A DNA stretch of 19,897 nucleotides, taken from Blautia sp. GTDB taxonomy: Bacteria > Bacillota > Clostridia > Lachnospirales > Lachnospiraceae. How positions within the stretch are numbered: position 1 is the stretch's first letter; each line of letters starts with the position of its first letter. The stretch lies in the NCBI GenBank assembly GCA_030841965.1, contig JAUUSJ010000076.1, positions 1-19,897 on the forward strand. Reading direction: 5' to 3'. The notes beneath the pieces are model-generated. The model was not told the DNA's origin and did no database searches. It saw nothing but the letters and a program-made list of their open reading frames with translations. The translations under genes and the position numbers were made by a program. Positions 5,558 to 13,886 of the stretch are shown piece after piece.

Positions 5558-7144
5558 TCACCCTACATACTTCTTCAACGTCGCACGAACCGCTCCAGGA
5601 CCAGCCATCAATTCCTTAAAGTACCCAATCACCTTATCCGCCAATCCACATTCATACAAATCAACGCCAAAAATCGCCTTATCCTCTAAAATTGGGCGAA
5701 GCTTCTCTTCCTCAATCTCTTCTCCCAACTTCATTCCCTCCAAATACTGCTGCATTGTAGAGAGCACTGGGTCAGAACTGCATTCAAACGCTTTTCCCTC
5801 GTCATCCACTGCGATAAGATAACGAAGCCATCCAGCCAATACAAGTGGAATCAATTTCAACTCACTCACATCATGCTCATCCGACGCAATATACGCCTTA
5901 ATTGTCTCACCAAAACGAATCGCAAGTTTCTGAGACGTATCAGTTGCAATACGCTGTGGAGTGTCAGGCATGAAGACATTTGGAAGTCGAACCTCCAACA
6001 CTTCTTTTAGGAACTGCTTTGGCTCAATAACACCTGGGTCCACTACAAATGGCATTCCCTCTTTATATCCCATATCGGCAATAAATTTAGAGAGCTGCTC
6101 ATCCTTCATCTCTGCCGCAATAGACTCATATCCCAACAGACATCCATAAATCGCAAGGCAAGTATGAAGCGGATTAAGGCAAGTACATACCTTCATCTTC
6201 TCCACTTTATTTACCGTATCGCGGTCTGTTATAATAACTCCAACCTCATCGAGCGCTGGTCTGCCATTTGGGAATTTATCCTCAATAACCAAATACTGTG
6301 GCTTCTCTGCATTGACAAACGCCGCTGTAAATGTATTCTTCGTCGTGACAAATGGGCTGATTCCCTCTAAACCGTCATCCAAAAGTACTTTCTCCACACT
6401 CGCATTTGGACGAGGTGTAATTTTATCAATCATACTCCAAGGGAATGCGATATCATTTTCCAGATAAGCATACTCCTCTTTCGTAATCTTTCCATTATCG
6501 AGCCATGCTTTCGCAATCTCCATCACTGCCATCTGAAGCTTCTCTCCGTTATGAGAACAGTTATCCATTGAGACGAGAGCGAGTGGTTTTCCACATGCTG
6601 CCTTTCTTGCAAGACACATCGAGGCAAGCTGAGCCATGAATGACTTACAATTCTCTGGTCCATTTTCCATATCCTCTTTTACTGCTGGCACAATCTCCTT
6701 TTTCGCATTGCGAAGAGAATATCCCTTTTCTGTAATCGTAAAAGAAACCATCTGAAGACTTGGCTTTTTAAAAATTTCTACAATCTTATCGCTGTCATAG
6801 AGCATTGTCAAACTCTCTGCGAGAGAACCGATAACTTCCTTGTCTATGCTGCCGTCCACATTTAAAGTGACGCCGATTGTGAGGTTATCATATGGGCGAA
6901 AACATTTTGTGACAATCTCGTCGTCATATCCCTCACAGCATACAATTCCCGTATCCATCTTTCCACTCTCAATCAATTTCTGGCATAATCCTCCCGCAAA
7001 AATACGGAAAATATTTCCAGAGCCAAAATGCATCCACTGTGGATTTTCTTTTGTATTTTCTACAATCTTCTCAATATCGTACTGTGGAAGATGATATCCC
7101 TTCCACGCATCCTTCTCTTTTATCGATTCCAATGATAATTTCAT
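5558..7144 (-). CDS. uxuB: Fructuronate reductase (mannitol dehydrogenase family)
   Basis: This 528-residue enzyme interconverts D-fructuronate and D-mannonate with NAD(H) in the cytoplasm, the second step of glucuronate breakdown. GSGNIFR at 41-47 lies in the N-terminal Rossmann region, SMDNCSHNG at 192-200 is conserved, and K318 opens the catalytic KVCTCLNPLHT motif typical of polyol/uronate dehydrogenases of this family. The ATG at 7144 is preferred over a TTG at 7159 because the family starts about there, although the nearest purine-rich site (GGAGAA) is rather far upstream. It is the last gene of the dctPQM-uxaC-uxuA-uxuB operon, but lies 158 bp from uxuA with a stem-loop between them. 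Altronate oxidoreductase (UxaB) is a less likely alternative given the neighbouring uxuA. Confidence 0.9.
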   Translation of the reverse strand: MKLSLESIKEKDAWKGYHLPQYDIEKIVENTKENPQWMHFGSGNIFRIFAGGLCQKLIESGKMDTGIVCCEGYDDEIVTKCFRPYDNLTIGVTLNVDGSIDKEVIGSLAESLTMLYDSDKIVEIFKKPSLQMVSFTITEKGYSLRNAKKEIVPAVKEDMENGPENCKSFMAQLASMCLARKAACGKPLALVSMDNCSHNGEKLQMAVMEIAKAWLDNGKITKEEYAYLENDIAFPWSMIDKITPRPNASVEKVLLDDGLEGISPFVTTKNTFTAAFVNAEKPQYLVIEDKFPNGRPALDEVGVIITDRDTVNKVEKMKVCTCLNPLHTCLAIYGCLLGYESIAAEMKDEQLSKFIADMGYKEGMPFVVDPGVIEPKQFLKEVLEVRLPNVFMPDTPQRIATDTSQKLAIRFGETIKAYIASDEHDVSELKLIPLVLAGWLRYLIAVDDEGKAFECSSDPVLSTMQQYLEGMKLGEEIEEEKLRPILEDKAIFGVDLYECGLADKVIGYFKELMAGPGAVRATLKKYVG

Positions 7145-7180
7145 AAGCTTTATAAACAATTCTCCATCTTTTGAGAATCA

Positions 7181-7258
7181 GAAAATAGAAATTTCAAGTA
7201 AGATATCGAGGTTTTTAATCAAAATTGATATTCCATCTCATTGAAATTTCATATTTTC
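7181..7258. repeat. Inverted repeat between uxuA and uxuB
   Basis: GAAAATAGAAATTTCAA (7181-7197) pairs with 7241-7258 over 17 bp with one bulged base (7251). The core GAAATTTCAA/TTGAAATTTC is perfect, and further weaker pairing continues inward (GATATC/GATAT). No T-run follows on the minus strand, so it is not a standard terminator. It could be an mRNA processing or stability hairpin, or a paired operator for a uronate regulator. Confidence 0.6.
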
Positions 7259-7302
7259 CGACATTTCCTTCAAGAAAAGAAGAATGTTATCCTCCTTCCT
7301 AT

Positions 7303-8379
7303 TTATTCTCCGACTTTTCCTTCTGTCTTCTCAAGCATATCCCAGCATCCCCATAGATACATAATTCCAAGAGCACGGTCGTAAAGTCCGTATCCAGGTC
7401 TGCATTTCTCACCCCAGATATGTCTTCCGTGATCTGGACGGGCATAACCTTTATATCCACAGTCGTGGTACGCCTTCATAATCTCTAAGATTCCTACATC
7501 TCCGTCGCAGTCTCTATGAGAAGCCTCCGTGAAATCTCCGTTTGGAAAATGCTTTACATTACGGATATGAGCAAATGCAATTCTGTCACAGTAAGTTCTA
7601 ATAATATCTGGCACATCATTATTTGGATTTGCGCCGAGAGAACCAGAGCAAAGACAGAGACAATTATACTCGTCATCGACCATATTTAAAAATTTTCCGA
7701 TAGACTCTTTATCACATAAGAGACGTGGAAGTCCAAAAATATCCCATGGTGGGTCATCCTGATGAATCGCCATCTTAATGCCTGTCTCATGACAAGTTGG
7801 CATAATCGCCTCGAGGAAGTATTTCAAGTTGTCCCAGAGTTTTTCCTTTGTCACTGGACGATACGCCTCAAATAGCTCGTCTAATTTTGCCATACGCTCT
7901 GGCTCCCATCCTGGGAATGTCATTCCGTTTAAGTTATTTAAAATATAATCCGCCATCTCCTTATAGTCTTCGTGAATCTTAGACTTTTCATAAAATAATG
8001 CGGTGGAGCCATCCTCCATCGGATGGAATAAGTCTGTTCTCGTCCAGTCAAAAATTGGCATAAAATTATAAGTGACAACCTTTACTCCAAATTTTGACAA
8101 ATTTCTAAGTGTCTGCTTATAGTTTTCGATATACTTATCTCTAGTTGGAAGTCCAATCTTAATATCGTCGTGTACATTTACACTCTCCACGACATCCATA
8201 TTAAAGCCCCAACCTTCAATCTGTCGACGCATCTCCTCAATTTCCTCAACTTCCCAGACTTCTCCTGCCTGCTTTTGATGCAAAGCCCAGACAAGTCCAG
8301 TCACTCCTGGAATCTGCTTAATCTGTTCCTGAGTGATACTGTCATTTCCCTCGCCATACCAGCGAAATGTCATCTTCAT
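7303..8379 (-). CDS. uxuA: Mannonate dehydratase
   Basis: The 358-residue enzyme dehydrates D-mannonate to 2-keto-3-deoxygluconate. It opens with the family's MKMTFRWYG and has the TIM-barrel metal-site motifs in order: MAIHQDDPP (203-211), CSGSLGANPNND (244-255), HIRNVKHFPNGDF.EA.H (271-288) and ARPDHGRH (313-320). His206, Cys244, His271 and Asp316 appear to be the Mn/Fe ligands by position. The length is normal for the Firmicutes form. AAGGAGGG lies 8 nt before the ATG, and the gap to uxaC is only 25 bp. Its product goes to KDG kinase and aldolase, not encoded in this window. Confidence 0.95.
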   Translation of the reverse strand: MKMTFRWYGEGNDSITQEQIKQIPGVTGLVWALHQKQAGEVWEVEEIEEMRRQIEGWGFNMDVVESVNVHDDIKIGLPTRDKYIENYKQTLRNLSKFGVKVVTYNFMPIFDWTRTDLFHPMEDGSTALFYEKSKIHEDYKEMADYILNNLNGMTFPGWEPERMAKLDELFEAYRPVTKEKLWDNLKYFLEAIMPTCHETGIKMAIHQDDPPWDIFGLPRLLCDKESIGKFLNMVDDEYNCLCLCSGSLGANPNNDVPDIIRTYCDRIAFAHIRNVKHFPNGDFTEASHRDCDGDVGILEIMKAYHDCGYKGYARPDHGRHIWGEKCRPGYGLYDRALGIMYLWGCWDMLEKTEGKVGE

Positions 8380-8404
8380 AAAATGCCCTCCTTTTTATAC
8401 TTTT

Positions 8405-9805
8405 TTATACTTCAAAGCGGAAAAATTCATTTGTATTGTTAAAACAAATATTTTCAATCATTTTTCCTAATTGTTTCTCATCATTTGGATACTGACCTTC
8501 CTCTACCCACTCTCCGATAAGCTCACATAAGATACGTCTAAAATACTCATGTCTTGTATAGCTTAAGAAAGAGCGTGAATCTGTCAACATTCCGACGAAA
8601 CGTCCAAGCACTCCGTTTGCCGCCAAGTCAGATAACTGTGCCCTCATACCAAGGCGATTATCATTAAACCACCAAGCACTTCCAAGCTGCATCTTTCCTG
8701 CCACGCCGCCTCCCTGGAAACAGGACATAATCGTTGCAATCGCTGTATTATCAAGCGGACTGAGCGAGTAGAAAATCATCTTAGGAAGACCGTCGTTCTC
8801 CAAAAATGCATTCAATAATGGTGCTAAGTTTTCCACGCCAGACTGGCTGTTTACCGCATCAAAACCTGTATCGGCTCCGAGCTTTTTAAACTGTGGCTTA
8901 TTGCAGTTTCTAAGACATCCAAAATGAATCTGCATAACCCAGTTTTTCTCTGTATATTTTTTCGCACATGCGATTGTCAAGACTGTCTTATATGCATCAA
9001 CCAAATTTTTGGCTGGCACCTCTCCTTTTCTTGCGAGAGCGAACGCCTGATTGGCAGCGTCCATATCTGGCTCCTCGTACATGCAGTAGTCTAATCCGTG
9101 GTCTGCACAGAGACATCCATGTGCATCAAAATAATCAATACGCTCATTGAATGCATCAATGACATCCTCAACTGAGTGTAGCTCTCTTCCCACAACTTTT
9201 TCCAACTGCTCCATATACGATGCAAACTCAGGCTTTTCGATATTAATTCCCTTATCTGGGCGAAATGCCGGTAAAACCTTAATCTTCATCGATTCATCTG
9301 CTGCGATAACTTCATGCCAGTGCAAATCGTCAATCGGGTCATCTGTCGTGCAGATTGCCTTGACGTCAAATTTTTCCATAAGCTGACGAGCAGAGTACTG
9401 TTTTAATACTTCATTGCATTTGTCGTAGATTTCATCTGCATTCTCCTCTGTCAAAGGTTCTGTGATTCCAAATCCTCTCTGAAGCTCCAGATGGCTCCAA
9501 TGATAGATTGGATTTCCAATGATTTGAGGCATTGTCCTCGCAAATGCTCGAAATTTTTCACGGTCAGATGCTGCTCCTGTGATTTCCTCCTCAGGTACAC
9601 CAACTGCACGCATCAGACGCCATTTATAATGGTCTCCTCCGAGCCATACTTGAGAGATATTATCAAACTTTCTGTCTTCTGCAATCTCCTGTGGATTGAT
9701 ATGACAGTGATAGTCGATAATCGGCATTTTCTCTGCATAATTGTGATATAAGTCTTTTGCTGTCTCTGTCGATAGCAAAAAGTCCTTATCCATAAAGTCT
9801 CTCAT
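8405..9805 (-). CDS. uxaC: Glucuronate isomerase (uronate isomerase)
   Basis: The 466-residue amidohydrolase-fold enzyme isomerises D-glucuronate to D-fructuronate (and D-galacturonate to D-tagaturonate), the first step of hexuronate catabolism. The N-terminus follows the well-known UxaC pattern: MDKDFLLSTETAKDLYH, then DYHCHINPQEIAED with metal ligands His33 and His35, then GGDHYKWRLMR. A SLSPLDN segment and the C-terminal TDSRSFLSYTRHEYFRR are also typical. GGAGGG lies about 9 nt before the ATG at 9805. It starts 15 bp after dctM, so uptake and first conversion are coupled in one transcript. Confidence 0.96.
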   Translation of the reverse strand: MRDFMDKDFLLSTETAKDLYHNYAEKMPIIDYHCHINPQEIAEDRKFDNISQVWLGGDHYKWRLMRAVGVPEEEITGAASDREKFRAFARTMPQIIGNPIYHWSHLELQRGFGITEPLTEENADEIYDKCNEVLKQYSARQLMEKFDVKAICTTDDPIDDLHWHEVIAADESMKIKVLPAFRPDKGINIEKPEFASYMEQLEKVVGRELHSVEDVIDAFNERIDYFDAHGCLCADHGLDYCMYEEPDMDAANQAFALARKGEVPAKNLVDAYKTVLTIACAKKYTEKNWVMQIHFGCLRNCNKPQFKKLGADTGFDAVNSQSGVENLAPLLNAFLENDGLPKMIFYSLSPLDNTAIATIMSCFQGGGVAGKMQLGSAWWFNDNRLGMRAQLSDLAANGVLGRFVGMLTDSRSFLSYTRHEYFRRILCELIGEWVEEGQYPNDEKQLGKMIENICFNNTNEFFRFEV

Positions 9806-9820
9806 CTTCGTTCTCCCTCC

Positions 9821-11122
9821 TTATAATAGACCCGCCAATGTCGGAAGTCCCAAACTGATAAACGGTACATAAGTTACAAGTAAAAGTCCTGCTAAAATGG
9901 CGACGTAATACCATATCATATATGGAATCGTCTTCGCCAGAGAAGTTCCTCCCACCTTAATTGCGACAAACAATGTATTTCCAACCGGAGGCGTGATATT
10001 TCCGATACAGAGATTATATACTAGAATTAATCCAAAATGAACTGGATGCATTCCAAAAGTCTGTACAATCGGTAAGAATAATGGTGTAAAAATCAAGATG
10101 GCTGGTGTTACATCCATAAATGTTCCCGCAACGAGTAAGATAACATTCATAATAAGTAAGATAAGGATGAAATTATCGGTAAGTCCAAGTAAAGCCGCTG
10201 ATACAGCCTGTGGGATTTGTGTAAATGCCATAACCCATCCCAAAATATTGGATACACCAATCAAAAATACAACCATTCCGCTCATTTTTGCACTGTCCAC
10301 TACAATTTTCCAGAAGGACTTCAATGTAATATTTTTATATAAAATGCCTAAGATTAAGGCATATACAACTGCAATGGCAGAGCCCTCTGTCGCAGTAAAA
10401 ACTCCGACAACAATTCCGCCGATAACAACAATAATCAACGATAACGCTGGGATTGCGCTTATAGTAGCTCTTCCGAGATTTTTCCAGTCAAACTTTCCAG
10501 GTGTTCCCTTATATCCCTTTTTCTTCGCAATAATTACCGCAACAATAATACAGCATAATGCCCATAAGATTCCAGGTACATATCCTCCGAGGAATAAAGC
10601 TGCGACGGATGTTCCTCCTGATGCTAAGGAGTACGTAATTAATGCATTTGATGGTGGAATCAAAAGTCCAGATGGTGCGGATGCTCCGTTTGTAGCCGCG
10701 CAAAGTGCTGGGTCATAGCCCTGCTCCTCCTCGCCTTCTTTTACCATACTTCCAACTGCCGCTGCGGCTGCGGAGGCAGAACCAGAAATAGCTCCAAATA
10801 ATGCATTGGCACCAGCATTTGTCACAAGTAACGCACCTGGCATCTTTCCAAGAAGTGCCATAACAAAATCAACTAATCTCTTTGCAATTCCACCTTGATT
10901 CATAATATTTCCCGCTAAGATGAAAAATGGAATCGCTGTCAAACTAAATTTACTCATTCCAACGAAGGTTCTCTGTGCCGCTGTGACAACGGATATATCA
11001 AGTGGAACCGTCTGCAAAACAGCAACAAGGGAAGAGATACCGATGGAATAGGCAATCGGCACACCGAGTGCTAATAAAACTAATAATACAACTAATATAA
11101 TCAATAGGGATTGAATCGCCAT
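9821..11122 (-). CDS. dctM: TRAP transporter large permease (DctM subunit)
   Basis: This 433-residue, very hydrophobic protein of roughly a dozen membrane segments is the sodium-coupled translocation subunit of a tripartite ATP-independent periplasmic-type transporter. It shows family motifs such as IPFFILAGNIMNQGGIAKRL, SGSASAAAAAVGSM, SGLLIPPSNALI, and TPPVGNTLFVA near the C-terminus. Its ATG overlaps the stop of dctQ by one base (TAATG), indicating translational coupling. With DctP and DctQ beside uxaC, uxuA and uxuB, the likely substrate is a hexuronate; that is inference from context. A long open frame on the opposite strand (10098-10718) is a shadow of this gene. Confidence 0.94.
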   Translation of the reverse strand: MAIQSLLIILVVLLVLLALGVPIAYSIGISSLVAVLQTVPLDISVVTAAQRTFVGMSKFSLTAIPFFILAGNIMNQGGIAKRLVDFVMALLGKMPGALLVTNAGANALFGAISGSASAAAAAVGSMVKEGEEEQGYDPALCAATNGASAPSGLLIPPSNALITYSLASGGTSVAALFLGGYVPGILWALCCIIVAVIIAKKKGYKGTPGKFDWKNLGRATISAIPALSLIIVVIGGIVVGVFTATEGSAIAVVYALILGILYKNITLKSFWKIVVDSAKMSGMVVFLIGVSNILGWVMAFTQIPQAVSAALLGLTDNFILILLIMNVILLVAGTFMDVTPAILIFTPLFLPIVQTFGMHPVHFGLILVYNLCIGNITPPVGNTLFVAIKVGGTSLAKTIPYMIWYYVAILAGLLLVTYVPFISLGLPTLAGLL

Positions 11123-11607
11123 TATGCCACCTCCTCTTTCGTATTTCCTTTCACAATATCTATAATATTAAGAACTGTGTAAATCATATTTAAAACTCCA
11201 CAAAGTGGAAGTACAATATAGAAAATACCAATCGGTACACCGAGAGAAGATGTCATCTGTCCCATCGCTAAATTTGTAATCTGCACTCCGCCATATACTA
11301 AAATGACAGCTGAGAATAAAAATGCAATGATTTCTCCGAGACAATTTAAAAACTTCTGTCCATTTTCATTCAAGCGCTCCACCAAAATCGGAATATTCAT
11401 ATGTCCGCGCTCACTCGTTACAACGGAAGCTCCAAGTAAACTCATCCACGCAAAGAGATAAGATACCAACTCTTCTGACCAAGTGGAAGGACTCTTTAGT
11501 ATATATCTAGTAAATACCTGCCAGCAGGTTAGAATAACCATTGCTAGGAAACTAACTCCTGCCAATCCGTTTAAAAGATAATTTAAAATTTTTCTAAGTG
11601 ATTTCAT
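11122..11607 (-). CDS. dctQ: TRAP transporter small permease (DctQ subunit)
   Basis: The 161-residue protein has four predicted membrane segments (about 13-35, 45-65, 85-110, 125-150). It carries the DctQ signature between the second and third: TWSEELVSYLFAWMSLLGAS, then RGHMNIPILVERL. DctQ pairs with DctM in the membrane and helps dock the substrate-loaded DctP. It lies 11 bp after dctP and overlaps dctM by one base. It has the usual size for the family. Confidence 0.93.
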   Translation of the reverse strand: MKSLRKILNYLLNGLAGVSFLAMVILTCWQVFTRYILKSPSTWSEELVSYLFAWMSLLGASVVTSERGHMNIPILVERLNENGQKFLNCLGEIIAFLFSAVILVYGGVQITNLAMGQMTSSLGVPIGIFYIVLPLCGVLNMIYTVLNIIDIVKGNTKEEVA

Positions 11608-11618
11608 CCTATCCCTCC

Positions 11619-12650
11619 CTACTCAGCAGCCGAAGGATATTCGGCGTTATACTGCTCAATTTTCTCATAAATTGGTCGTAAATCTGGGTACTGCTCTAAT
11701 AATTTTTCATGCATTGGTGCACAGATTTCTTGGAATGGTTTTGTATCTGGATAGTAGAACTTCACTCCCTGCTCGTTCTGCGCCTTTTCTTTTGCCTCTT
11801 CTACTGCCTTTACCCATTCTTCACGCTCTACTTTATTGACAAGCTCAAAGCCCTCCTCAAAAATTGCTCTATCTTCCGCTGGAAGCTCATCCAAAAAAGT
11901 ACAGTTTCCAATTAAAATATCTGGAATCATCTGGTGCATATCATAGGAATAATACTTGCAGACATCTCCATGTCCGTTCGATGTAAGTGCCATCTCATTA
12001 TTCTCTGCACCGTCGATAACCTTAGACTGTAATGCCGTATATACTTCACCAAATCCCATCGGTGTGGCAGAACCGCCGAGCAGACGCATCATTTCCACAT
12101 TCGTTGGAGATTGCTGTACACGGATTTTCAATCCTTTTAAGTCTTCTACAGATTCAATCGGGGTAGATACCGTATAGAAGTTTCTCGTTCCAGCATCAAT
12201 CCATGTAACCGCCTCAAAGCCAGCTTTTTTCGTGGAGTCAAAAATTGGTCCGACAACTTCCTCATCCTCCATCGCTGCGTGATATGCCTCTGTCGATGCG
12301 AATAAATATGGAAGATTAAATATTGTATAATTGTCCGAAAACGTCTCTAAAATCGAGTTACTAGCTACACAAAAGTCAATTGCTCCTGTCTGTGTCAACT
12401 GAACCATATCTGTCTGTGAACCGAGAAGCTCACTTGGATATACTTCAACATTATACTTGTCGCCTAATTTGCTGTCGATAAATTCCTCAAATGCAGTGAG
12501 TGCGATATGAGTTGGATGGTCCGTCGCCTGGTTATGGCCAATTCGGATTATCTGTCTGTCATCTTCACTACTTCCACCACATCCTGTTACTGCTATTGCT
12601 AACATTCCCACACTTAAAAATGTTGCAAGAGCTCTGCGAAATCGCTTCAT
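11619..12650 (-). CDS. dctP: TRAP transporter solute-binding lipoprotein (DctP family)
   Basis: The 343-residue protein has a lipoprotein signal peptide: basic MKRFRR, a hydrophobic stretch, and lipobox VTGC with the acylated Cys24. It would be anchored to the outer face of the membrane and capture substrate for DctQM. Family motifs include HIALTAFEEFIDSKLG, the LPYLF region, GLKIRVQQSPTNVEMMRLLG and a substrate-type loop ending EVYTALQSKVIDGAEN. The Arg at the GLKIRV position is the usual carboxylate-binding residue in DctP proteins, fitting an acidic sugar such as glucuronate. AAGGAGG lies about 10 nt before the ATG. It is the first gene of the hexuronate operon, transcribed away from the AraC-type regulator. 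Confidence 0.93.
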   Translation of the reverse strand: MKRFRRALATFLSVGMLAIAVTGCGGSSEDDRQIIRIGHNQATDHPTHIALTAFEEFIDSKLGDKYNVEVYPSELLGSQTDMVQLTQTGAIDFCVASNSILETFSDNYTIFNLPYLFASTEAYHAAMEDEEVVGPIFDSTKKAGFEAVTWIDAGTRNFYTVSTPIESVEDLKGLKIRVQQSPTNVEMMRLLGGSATPMGFGEVYTALQSKVIDGAENNEMALTSNGHGDVCKYYSYDMHQMIPDILIGNCTFLDELPAEDRAIFEEGFELVNKVEREEWVKAVEEAKEKAQNEQGVKFYYPDTKPFQEICAPMHEKLLEQYPDLRPIYEKIEQYNAEYPSAAE

Positions 12651-12747
12651 AGATCTCGTACCTCCTTCATATCTGATGTACTTAATCTCAACATATTTTT
12701 CTCGATTTATACATCTATTTTCATCTAAAACATTGCCGGCTTTGTTT

Positions 12748-12770
12748 TTTGATGATTTAAGTATATCAAA
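12748..12770. promoter_or_regulatory. Imperfect 23-bp palindrome in the dctP-araC intergenic region
   Basis: TTTGATGAT...TATATCAAA has perfect TTTGAT/ATCAAA ends. It lies between the divergent regulator and the operon, about 40-55 bp upstream of a possible minus-strand -10 (TATAAA, 12711-12706). That position suits an activator site for the AraC-family regulator. No consensus -35 is visible for the operon promoter, consistent with activator dependence. Confidence 0.4.
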
Positions 12771-12800
12771 TCTCTCTCCTTTTTGCGTGGTGGTTTCTGC

Positions 12801-12829
12801 TTGAAATATGGTGAATCTTGCTGTATAAT
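12801..12829 (+). promoter_or_regulatory. Sigma-A-type promoter of the AraC-family gene
   Basis: TTGAAA (12801-12806) and a perfect TATAAT (12824-12829) are 17 bp apart. Transcription would start near 12836, which rules out the TTG at 12818 as the start codon. Confidence 0.75.
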
Positions 12830-12901
12830 ATATGTTATAAGAAAGAAACCATTGACTTTATGGCAGTTTTTCACGAAAAAAGAAAGGTGTTTTTGTATAA
12901 A

Positions 12902-13753
12902 ATGTATAGAGAGAAATTTGATACAAGCCAAGTTATGCGTGAGCGTTATTACGAATTTCACCACTATTATGATGAGATTCCCCCCGTGGTCGATTTCCAC
13001 CAACATCCTTTTTACGAAATTTTCTTCTTTTTGTCCGGGGATGTGAATTATATTATTGAGGGGCGCACCTATAAGCTTCGTCCTGGAGATTTACTTTTGA
13101 CAAGCAGCTTAGATATTCATAAACCAGAGATTCAACCGACAAAACCATATGAACGTATCGTTATCTGGCTGGCAGATGATTTTTTTGATATTTTAAAAGA
13201 TTTTTACGGAGAAGATTTCTCAACCTGTTTCACGGACGCAGCACAGAAGGATTACCGCCTGACACGACCTGACGAACATTGTATCGCCCAGTTAAAACAG
13301 TTTTGCGACCAGATGTCAAAGGCAAAAAAGAGTGACGAGCTTGGAAGTTCCGCTCTCATGGCATCTTACCTGATTCAATTTCTTGTTCGTCTCAGTCGCT
13401 CGTATTATGATACTTATGACTCAATTAAGGAAGATGTCATGGAAAATGATAAAATTAATCGGGTAGTACAGTATATTAATGATAATCTATCGGATGACCT
13501 TTCCCTCGATAAGCTTGCTCAAAACTTCTATACTAGTAAGTATTATTTGAGTAAACAGTTCAAACAATTCACAGGATTGTCTATTTATCAATATATCATG
13601 AAAAAAAGATTGATTATTTCTAGAAACTTACTGCGCTCAGGCACACCAGTTATGGACGCCTGTATGCAATGCGGATTTAATGATTACTCGAATTTTTTAA
13701 AGGCGTTTAAGCGAGAGTTTGGGAAAAATCCAAGTGCGTATATCCAAAGTTAA
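12902..13753 (+). CDS. AraC-family transcriptional regulator of the hexuronate operon
   Basis: An N-terminal cupin sensor domain (HQHPFYEIFFFLSGDVNY, then LRPGDLLL) is joined to a C-terminal double helix-turn-helix (LSLDKLAQNFYTSKYYLSKQF; then DACMQCGFNDYSNFLKAFKR and NPSAY). Such proteins bind a sugar or uronate in the cupin and usually activate an adjacent catabolic operon. Here the dctP-uxuB operon is divergent, so control of hexuronate use is likely but inferred. Start choice: an in-frame TTG (12818) lies inside the promoter and is excluded. ATG 12860 has only a weak AAGAAAG site, while ATG 12902 has AAAGGTG about 12 nt upstream and fits the family start, so 12902 is preferred (283 residues); 12860 (297 residues) remains possible. 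Confidence 0.88.
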   Translation: MYREKFDTSQVMRERYYEFHHYYDEIPPVVDFHQHPFYEIFFFLSGDVNYIIEGRTYKLRPGDLLLTSSLDIHKPEIQPTKPYERIVIWLADDFFDILKDFYGEDFSTCFTDAAQKDYRLTRPDEHCIAQLKQFCDQMSKAKKSDELGSSALMASYLIQFLVRLSRSYYDTYDSIKEDVMENDKINRVVQYINDNLSDDLSLDKLAQNFYTSKYYLSKQFKQFTGLSIYQYIMKKRLIISRNLLRSGTPVMDACMQCGFNDYSNFLKAFKREFGKNPSAYIQS

Positions 13754-13829
13754 ATAGACCGCTGTCGTCATTTGACTCAAGCAAGAACTGTATTGCAATA
13801 ATTATGTGCAAAATCGAGTAGACAAATAA

Positions 13830-13868
13830 GGACTGTCGGAAAATCCATTTTCCGACAGTCCCTTTTCT
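13830..13868. terminator. Rho-independent terminator after the AraC-family gene
   Basis: A perfect 14-bp stem (GGACTGTCGGAAAA 13830-13843, TTTTCCGACAGTCC 13848-13861) has a 4-nt loop and is followed by a pyrimidine-rich CTTTTCT. It lies between convergent genes, ends the araC transcript, and could also act on the minus-strand ATPase transcript. Confidence 0.85.
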
Positions 13869-13886
13869 ATCGACTAAAAATATTTC

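Noticed and set aside
7145..7159. TTG start at 7159 for uxuB
   Set aside because: The family N-terminus begins at the ATG at 7144, and the GGAGAA site abuts the TTG too closely.
10098..10718. 206-codon open frame on the plus strand
   Set aside because: It lies wholly antisense to dctM, lacks a ribosome site, and its hydrophobic composition mirrors the membrane gene below it.
12818..12901. TTG start at 12818 for the AraC-family gene
   Set aside because: It lies within the promoter, six bases before the -10 box, so it would not be transcribed.
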